A stretch of 64,000 nucleotides of DNA from NCBI GenBank assembly GCA_036924085.1, contig JAVGWX010000004.1:10163416-10227415 (forward strand), given 5' to 3'. The position numbers and the translations under genes were made by a program. Source of the DNA: Ariolimax columbianus (taxonomy: Eukaryota; Mollusca; Gastropoda; Stylommatophora; Arionidae). Below the pieces are notes generated by a model. That model saw nothing but the letters and a program-made list of their open reading frames with translations. It was not told where the DNA came from and made no database searches. Shown in pieces: positions 57,701 to 64,000 of this stretch; the first letter of the stretch is position 1, and the number at the start of each line of letters is the position of its first letter.

Positions 57701-58032
57701 AATTTATGCCCCTAAGTCAGGTCATCCCGTAATCAGTGAGGTGGTTGGGGCATACATGAAGACATCCTCACAACTGTCAGAGGCTGCTGCCTGTACCTCT
57801 TCTGGTCGGAGATTGGTCCATTCTTTTATGTTGTCCTCCCACCTCTTTTTGGGACGGCCTCTTCGTCGTCTGCCATGCACCTTTCCGTGCAGGATCGTAT
57901 TTGCAAGACCATTTGATCTCGATATGTGACCGTACCAAGCGAGTTTCCTTCTTTTGACAGTTGCCAAGAGGTCTTCAAAAGGTCCTATCTCGTATTTCCT
58001 CATTTGTAACTCAATCTTTGTACGTGACGTTT

Positions 58033-58393
58033 CTTCTTCTTATCTTCTTCGTTCATTTCAATCTCCCACTACCAAACCCTGAAAAGGCTTCAGTAGCGGA
58101 ATGTAGTCCAGAGAACGGAATGCGTTGTGTCGTAGTTTACAGCTTGGCTGCGATATTTGCACCTTTCGGTCTAACACATCCGACTTCAGCAAGCATTTTT
58201 TGAGTACCGGGTTAGCATTCCCTCTTCGATCCCTTCTCCTTAGCCAGTCTGCCCTGCTGCAGCCTGTTATCCAGGATCACCGCGTGGAGGTGTAGAAGGG
58301 TCTTGGCAGCTATGGTTCGCTGGCCCTGACGCTAGCAGTCAGCTATGAGTCGCTGATCACTGCAGCTCATGCGCTGCTCAGCATCTTGATCCC
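58033..58393 (-). mobile_element. Short interspersed element, family 2, with 13-bp target-site duplication
   Basis: Complete copy inside the LINE coding region. It is flanked by a perfect 13-bp duplication (gtacgtgacgttt at 58020-58032 and 58394-58406). Element sense is minus: it starts gggatcaagatgctgagcag and ends with a GAA-rich tail (cttcttcttatcttcttcg on plus). This copy defines both ends of the family, about 361 bp. Confidence 0.92.
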
Positions 58394-58961
58394 GTACGTG
58401 ACGTTTAAAAGTCCTCGGAAACATCTCATCTCCAAGGCCTATATCCTTCGCTGTAGGTTAACTGTAACTGTCCATGTCTCACAAGCATAGAGGAATATTG
58501 ACAGGACCAGTGTACGCATTAATCTGATTTTCGTGTATAGTGCTAACTGTTTATCTTGCCAGATTTTGTTAAGCCGTGCAAGCGCCGCCATTGTCTGTGC
58601 TATTCTGGCCAACACTTCACATTTTGATCCTTCATCACTGACAATCGACCCTAGATATTTAAAACGGTCAACCACTTGAGTTCATGACCATTAGCTTTTA
58701 TCCTGCTGTTGAAGCCCTCTGCGTTGTTGGTCATTAATATTGTATTTCCAGCGTTTATCGCCATACCATAGTCAAGATCTGTTTCATCGAGCCTTCTGAC
58801 CCATTCCTGGAGTTCTGCTTCTGAACTCGCCAACCCGTCGATGTCATCTGCAAAACGAAGGTTTGTAATCGTTCAGCCCCCTATCTTGACAGTACCAACG
58901 TGACCTCCAAGTGCCTCACTCATAGTTTCCTCAAGGAATATATTGAAAAGAGTTGGAGAGA

Positions 58962-59154
58962 GTGTACCGGGTTAGCATTCTCTATTCGAACCCTTCTCCC
59001 TAGCCAGTCTGCCCTGCTGCAGGCTGTTATCGAGGATCACCGCGTGAAGGTGTAGAAGGGTCTTGGCAGCTATGTTTCGCTGGCCCTGACGCTAGCAGTC
59101 AGCTATTGGTCGCTGACCACTGTAGCTCATGCGCTGCTCAGCATCTTGATCCCT
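58962..59154 (-). mobile_element. Short interspersed element, family 2 (half copy) at a LINE deletion
   Basis: 5' half of family 2 in minus sense, from gggatcaagatgctgagcag to the gctaacccggtac word, then direct return to LINE sequence. The LINE lacks the RT segment that should lie here, so insertion was accompanied by a deletion or the two were joined by recombination. No flanking duplication. Confidence 0.82.
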
Positions 59155-59470
59155 GCTTGGGGTATCAATCGGTCGAGGAATAATCTAAGCATGACCTTGC
59201 TAGGGTGGCTGATGAGGCTCATTGTTCTGTAATTTTGGCATAGCTTTAGGTTTCCAGACTTATATAACAGTATAACCATTGATTTTGTCCAAAAGTCCGG
59301 CCAGTTTCCTGTCGCCCATATTTTGTTACAGATGTGTGTCAGGCCATCCACCACTACCTCCCCACCTGCCTGTAAGAGCTCTGCTGGTATATTGTCCACG
59401 CCGGCCGCCTTCCCCCTTCTCAATGTCTTTACCGCTGCCCCTAGGTATATCCCGTATTATTATAATGTAT

Positions 59471-60619
59471 CTTCCTGGGTTCTGATTTTGTCTGACGTGT
59501 ACTTCCACGCGTCGTCAGCTCGCAACCGCGGTGGTCAATTCTATCTTATCCTAGATTGACCGAGAGACCACTTTCAAAATGGCTGGTCACTGTTAATTCC
59601 GCCTAGTAGTCCTACACGATTATCGCCCGTGTTTCTTAGAATCGCCAGTTCGGTGTGGGCAGACGTTGCATTGATCGAACCCAGATAGAGCGTCTGAAAG
59701 TTGTTCCAACGCTTCTTCTGAAGTACGTAGACTCTCAGCCTAGCTGTTGTTTAGTCCCCCTGTATAATCACATGACCTATTACGTTTTTCTAGTTTTGGA
59801 CTGGACAAAGAATCATTCCTTCTCATTTTGTTTCTAATACTACCTTGAACTTCATTTGGGGTTCTAAAACTGATGAAAGAAATCCCTCTTGAACTTTATT
59901 TGGGGTTCCAAAACTGATGAAAAAAAAACCCTGAGGTAGGGTAGTCCTTTGTTGTTGTTGCTTAGATGTTTGCCTCACTAGTTACTGGCGGAGGCGCGCC
60001 ATTTTCCAACACAGACCGTAGTCTATTGGGCGATATCAGGACGCATAAACCAGTGCTTGGATGCATGTGTGCATCTGTATGTACCTATGCTAGGTTTGTG
60101 CGCCCTCAGAAGCTAGCCCAACCAAAGTGCAATGGAAGGGCGTCACCCTGATGGCGCGTGTGAAAGTTGTGCAAGAGTGTGACTGTAGGACAGAGTCAAA
60201 TGAAACAGAGTGAGGTAAGAAGAGAGATAAGAGTTGCCCCCAGGGTAGAAGACCTCATGAGTCCTGCAGAAAGTCTAGGGTAGTCCTTGAGTTTATCACA
60301 AGTGTTGTACTTGTTTCGTTTATGAGTGTGTGTGTTTGTGGTAATTTGACAATCATTTATTTCCACATACTAGTAGCATTATTTCCGTTTGCCAGATAAG
60401 TTTGAATTTGTATTTAGAATACTTCTGCCACCAATTCTACCATTTTAAAAAGTGAAATGTTTGAAGTTGTCGTGGTCAGGAGTTTTTCCACTCTGCATTT
60501 CTTCAATTGCTGTACTAATTCCTTCCCTTTGCTGAATTTTTATATCTAGATCTTTTCTGGTCTCATGAGCGTTTACCTGCATTTCAAACGGATTCTCATT
60601 ATGTTCTTCATTGTTCTAC
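59471..60619. other. No recognisable gene
   Basis: Mixed sequence. Positions 59470-59700 and 59960-60190 are less AT-rich and look like old repeat material, but I cannot match them to another part of the window. A 20-bp word (tatttggggttc context) is doubled at about 59856 and 59900. Confidence 0.35.
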
Positions 60620-61231
60620 CCATCTTGAATCGTGCTTTTTACAGATGCCCTGTCCGTAGTTACATCACTAAAAAGCCAGAAAAATACAGAACTTCATTAT
60701 TTAAGATCAGTATTCACTGTCAACTATGCAAGCAATCCACCCCAAAAGAGTCGTGGTAAGTGGGTTCTATCCATACAAGGCAACGAGGAGGCAGACAGAC
60801 TGGTAAAAGGTGGGAGGTTACCACAACCAGATTCTAGTGTGACCTACGAAGAGTCCAAAAGGTCTATTAGAGTCAGATACATGGACAAACATAGCATACT
60901 GGCTATACACAATAAAATGATGCTTATTACCAGTTGAACAGAAGTCAACAGGTGGGGGTCTTCAGACTCTGCACAGGCCACAACAGACTGAGGTACCACC
61001 TATTCAATAAACTGAAGATAGGTGGCACTGACAAATGCGCCTGTGGTACAGGGAAAATGACCGCTGAACATCTGATGTAAAATTGCCTGACATACAAGGA
61101 CCAAAGAAAGCACATGTGGCCATCACCAGTGCCAATACATAACCTCTATGGCAGTGTCTACAGCCTCAGGATGACCGCTGCTTTCTTTAAACAAATTCAA
61201 GTTGACGCCTGACAGCATGCGAAGAAGAAGA
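60620..61231 (+). mobile_element. LINE 3' part: RNase H domain and C-terminal Cys motif, plus strand
   Basis: LFTDALSVVTSLKSQKN at 60635 and GKWVLSIQGNEEADRLVKGG near 60755 are the C-terminal half of an RNase H domain (catalytic-region DA/S and GNEEAD motifs). After a frame change come FRLCTGHNRLRYHLFNKLKI and CACGTGKMTAEHLM, a stop, then NCLTYKDQ. The GSVYSLRMTAAFFKQI end follows. A GAA-type tail (gcgaagaagaagaat) is at 61219-61233. Same architecture as 56885-57410 but a different subfamily. Confidence 0.82.
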
Positions 61232-61241
61232 ATCATGCACT

Positions 61242-61413
61242 TTTATTGTGGTGATATGTTTTTCATGCTTTTCTTTCACTGGCTTAGACCAGTGTGAACC
61301 TCACTTTCAACACATATTTTGTGTTATTCTGTGGTGATATGTTTTCCATGCTTTTCTTTCAGTGGCTTAGACCAGTGTGAACCTCACTTTCAACACATAT
61401 TTTGTGTTATTCT
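61242..61413. repeat. 83-bp direct duplication, 2 copies
   Basis: Segment with gtggtgatatgtttt, ggcttagaccagtgtgaacc and acacatattttgtgttattc is repeated after 83 bases, almost identically. It lies immediately behind the LINE tail. Confidence 0.92.
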
Positions 61414-61504
61414 GTATACTGTGGTTCGTTCATTCCTCAGTGCAGCTTCTTCTGTCTTTATTGAAAATGAATGTTCCTTTGTTGGCTCAAGTTTAACGTC
61501 TTAG

Positions 61505-61738
61505 GCGATCTCTGTGGCGAAGTGGTTAGCCGTTTGCCTCGTGTTCACACGGTCGGGATTCGATTTCGAGCTGCGACGATCGGTTCATGATGTCAATTTT
61601 TTCCGGAGATCCCTGGGTTCATCGCTGGAGTTCGTGCTTTGTGCGATGCTCTCGACAAATCTTCCGAGAGAGACCGAGCTGAAATGGGGAAAAAACCCGA
61701 GGCTTAAAAGTAGTTTTCCTTTTTTTAAATTTTATTTT
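61505..61738 (+). mobile_element. tRNA-derived SINE
   Basis: Head ggcgatctctgtggcgaagt continues ggttagccgtttgcctcg, with a strong A box (tggcgaagtgg) and a B box (gggattcgatttc) at tRNA spacing. The folded head resembles a tRNA with variable-loop remnants. The body runs to an A/T-rich end near 61738. Flanks ttaacgtctta and taaacgtttta are similar and may be a decayed duplication. Confidence 0.78.
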
Positions 61739-62334
61739 TAAACGTTTTACTTCCTTGTTCAGCTGCTTACATTGTTCTCTGCATCAGCCCATTAGTCTAG
61801 TAAACTTTGTTGACATTTCCTGACTTTTGTTCATCTAGTATCAATCAGCCATCTGGTATTATATAGTCCTGTATCTTACTGTATGGAATCTTAAGAATGT
61901 TTTCCTGCATTTTATGTATATTATTGACATTGTGTGGAAATACTTGTCAGCAATGTCAGTCACTAGTTTATCCTGAGTTCTAGCAGTTTGATCATATTTA
62001 TTTATACATGTCACAAAAGATTTTCTTGCTGGGAGATAGCTCAGTTACCCAGTCTCATATTGTATTTACTTTGTTAGCGTTGCATCCGTAGTTCCAAGCT
62101 TCACTCTCGCTATGTGGTGATTGTTCCATAAGTCTGTATCTCCTCTTACTTTCAGTGGGCAGACGATGTCTCCATCTTCCATTGACCATTTGATGTGCCA
62201 GTTTTACATGGTCATAAATATATACCCGTGCAACGTTTAAGCTTTCTTGTTGGCTATCTCGAGTCAGGTGACTTTAATACATTCTATATCCGTTTCTGAG
62301 CCTTTGTTGTTTATTACTATATCCATCTCTCTCT
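61739..62334. other. No recognisable feature
   Basis: AT-rich intergenic sequence up to the terminal satellite. Confidence 0.35.
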
Positions 62335-64000
62335 CTGACTTCTTGTTGTTTTGTTGCTGTAGTTGAGTATTGATTTGTTTTATTGCTGTAGTTGAGTATT
62401 CATTTGTTTTGTTGCTGTAGTTGAGTATTCATTTGTTTTGTTGCTGTAGTTGAGTATTGATTTGTTTTGTTGCTGTAGTTGAGTATTCATTTGTTTTGTT
62501 GCTGTAGTTGAGTATTCATTTGTTTTGTTGCTGTAGTTGAGAATTGATTTGTTTTGTTGCTGTAGTTGAGTATTGATTTGTTTTGTTGCTGTAGTTGAGT
62601 ATTCATTTGTTTTATTGCTGTAGTTGAGTATTCATTTGTTTTGTTGCTGTAGTTGAGTATTGATTTGTTTTGTTGCTGTAGTAGAGTATTGATTTGTTTT
62701 GTTGCTGTAGTTGAGTATTCATTTGTTTTGTTGCTGTAGTTGAGTATTCATTTGTTTTGTTGCTGTAGTTGAGTATTGATTTGTTTTGTTGCTGTAGTAG
62801 AGTATTGATTTGTTTTGTTGCTGTAGTAGAGTATTGATTTGTTTTGTTGCTGCAGTAGAGTATTGATTTGTGTTGTTGCTGTAGTAGAGTATTGATTTGT
62901 TTTGTTGCTGTAGTAGAGTATTGATTTGTTTTGTTGCTGTAGTAGAGTATTGATTTGTTTTGTTGCTGTAGTAGAGTATTGATTTGTTTTGTTGCTGTAG
63001 TAGAGTATTGATTTGTTTTGTTGCTGTAGTAGAGTATTGATTTGTTTTGTTGCTGTAGTAGAGTATTGATTTGTTTTGTTGCTGTAGTAGAGTATTGATT
63101 TGTTTTGTTGCTGTAGTAGAGTATTGATTTGTTTTGTTGATGTAGTAGAGTATTGATTTGTTTTGTTGCTGTAGTTGAGTATTGATTTGTGTTGTTGCTG
63201 TAGTAGAGTATTGATTTGTTTTGTTGCTGTAGTTGAGTATTTGTTTTGTTGCTGTAGTAGAGTATTGATTTGTGTTGTTGCTGTAGTTGAGTATTGATTT
63301 GTGTTGTTGCTGTAGTTGAGTATTGATTTGTTTTGTTGCTGTAGTAGAGTATTGATTTGTTTTGTTCCTGTAGTAGAGTATTTATTTGTGTTGTTGCTGT
63401 AGTTGAGTATTGATTTGTTTTGTTGCTGTAGTTGAGTATTTGTTTTGTTGCTGTAGTAGAGTATTGATTTGTTTTGTTGCTGTAGTTGAGTATTGATTTG
63501 TGTTGTTGCTGTAGTTGAGTATTCATTTGTTTTGTTGCTGTAGTTGAGTATTCATTTGTTTTGTTGCTGTAGTTGAGTATTCATTTGTTTTATTGCTGTA
63601 GTTGAGTATTCATTTGTTTTGTTGCTGTAGTTGAGTATTCATTTGTTTTGTTGCTGTAGTTGAGTATTGATTTGTTTTGTTGCTGTAGTTGAGTATTCAT
63701 TTGTTTTGTTGCTGTAGTTGAGTATTCATTTGTTTTGTTGCTGTAGTTGAGTATTGATTTGTTTTGTTGCTGTAGTTGAGTATTGATTTGTTTTGTTGCT
63801 GTAGTTGAGTATTCATTTGTTTTATTGCTGTAGTTGAGTATTCATTTGTTTTGTTGCTGTAGTTGAGTATTGATTTGTTTTGTTGCTGTAGTTGAGTATT
63901 GATTTGTTTTGTTGCTGTAGTAGAGTATTGATTTGTTTTGTTGCTGTAGTTGAGTATTCATTTGTTTTGTTGCTGTAGTTGAGTATTGATTTGTTTTGTT
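62335..64000. repeat. 29-bp satellite, at least 57 copies, running off the window
   Basis: A unit containing ttgctgtagttgagtattga and a tttgtttt linker repeats every 29 bases, with occasional shorter copies. Main variants are gtagttgag or gtagtagag and attgattt or attcattt. The gtagtagag type clusters at 62770-63170. The minus strand has few stops in any frame: a 304-codon frame (62612-63526) reads as a 29-residue Q/N/T/Y-rich super-repeat (three DNA units). No start context, splice sites or flanking domains support a real protein. Confidence 0.97.

Larger units (their letters stand above)
57700..59470 (-). mobile_element. LINE reverse transcriptase with two SINE insertions, minus strand
   Basis: In minus-strand order: RGKAAGVDNIPAELLQAGG to YRTMSLISHPSKVMLRL (59423-59150), then a family-2 fragment. 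After it come LSPTLFNIFLEETMSEALGG, one stop, and TNLRFADDIDGLASSEAELQ (about 58960-58800), with the FADD catalytic pair kept. Next are VDRFKYLGSIVSDEGS and LVLSIFLYACETWT (58675-58440), then a full family-2 element, and finally KRRKLAWYGHISRSNGLANT and RRRRGRPKKRWEDNIKEWTN (57990-57760). The fingers-to-palm part around the first catalytic Asp is missing at the first SINE junction. The C-terminal GRPKKRWED tail is typical of a widespread invertebrate endonuclease-RT LINE; clade not assigned. Confidence 0.88.

Noticed and set aside
62612..63526. A 304-residue Q/N-rich protein gene on the minus strand
   Set aside because: The frame exists only because the 29-bp unit lacks stops. No start context, flanking domain or splice signal is seen, and length variants shift the frame.
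35343..64000. A second host gene downstream of cyclin Y
   Set aside because: All coding-like segments with recognisable motifs are LINE parts. The rest are short frames or repeat by-products.

Overview
This window is animal nuclear DNA, and I read no bacterial, viral or organellar gene in it. The evidence is one spliced gene with GT-AG introns, several retroposed families with target-site duplications, decayed LINE reverse transcriptases and many long minisatellites. The cyclin Y sequence and the repeat style fit an invertebrate bilaterian. A lophotrochozoan such as a mollusc is my guess, but no single feature proves it.

Positions 1-35342 hold the 3' part of one plus-strand gene, cyclin Y (CCNY or CCNYL1 type). 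Seven coding exons join in frame: 272-353, 7268-7326, 8624-8851, 13234-13353, 28295-28461, 31663-31825 and 35223-35342. They give 312 residues and end at a TGA. The 5' exons with the start codon and N-terminus lie upstream of the window. In known animals cyclin Y is a membrane-anchored cyclin that activates CDK14 and CDK16 and acts in Wnt/LRP6 signalling. Both 14-3-3-type serine contexts known from vertebrate cyclin Y are recognisable here.

The introns are much larger than the coding sequence because of tandem repeats. Intron C (8852-13233) carries about 3 kb of a 50-bp satellite. Intron D (13354-28294) is almost entirely a 32-bp satellite of about 14 kb. That array has three monomer types and a higher-order repeat of about 3.1-3.5 kb. 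A 93-bp segment spanning the end of exon 3 and its splice donor is present in three apparently identical tandem copies.

From 35343 to 64000 I find no intact host gene. The region is a graveyard of mobile elements with minisatellites between them. The LINE relics are a CR1-like element at 46690-48830 (+); an RT relic at 44880-46260 (-) with a CR1-like 3' end inserted in it; an RT element at 57700-59470 (-) interrupted by two SINE copies; two RNase H-bearing LINE tails at 56885-57410 (-) and 60620-61231 (+); and further relics at 30480-30790 and 36049-36490. At least seven short interspersed families occur, several with clear flanking duplications. The window ends inside a 29-bp satellite (62335-64000).

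No new multi-gene system is visible. The unusual features are the satellite architecture inside the cyclin Y introns, the triplicated exon-donor segment, and a possible alternative C-terminus from intron retention.
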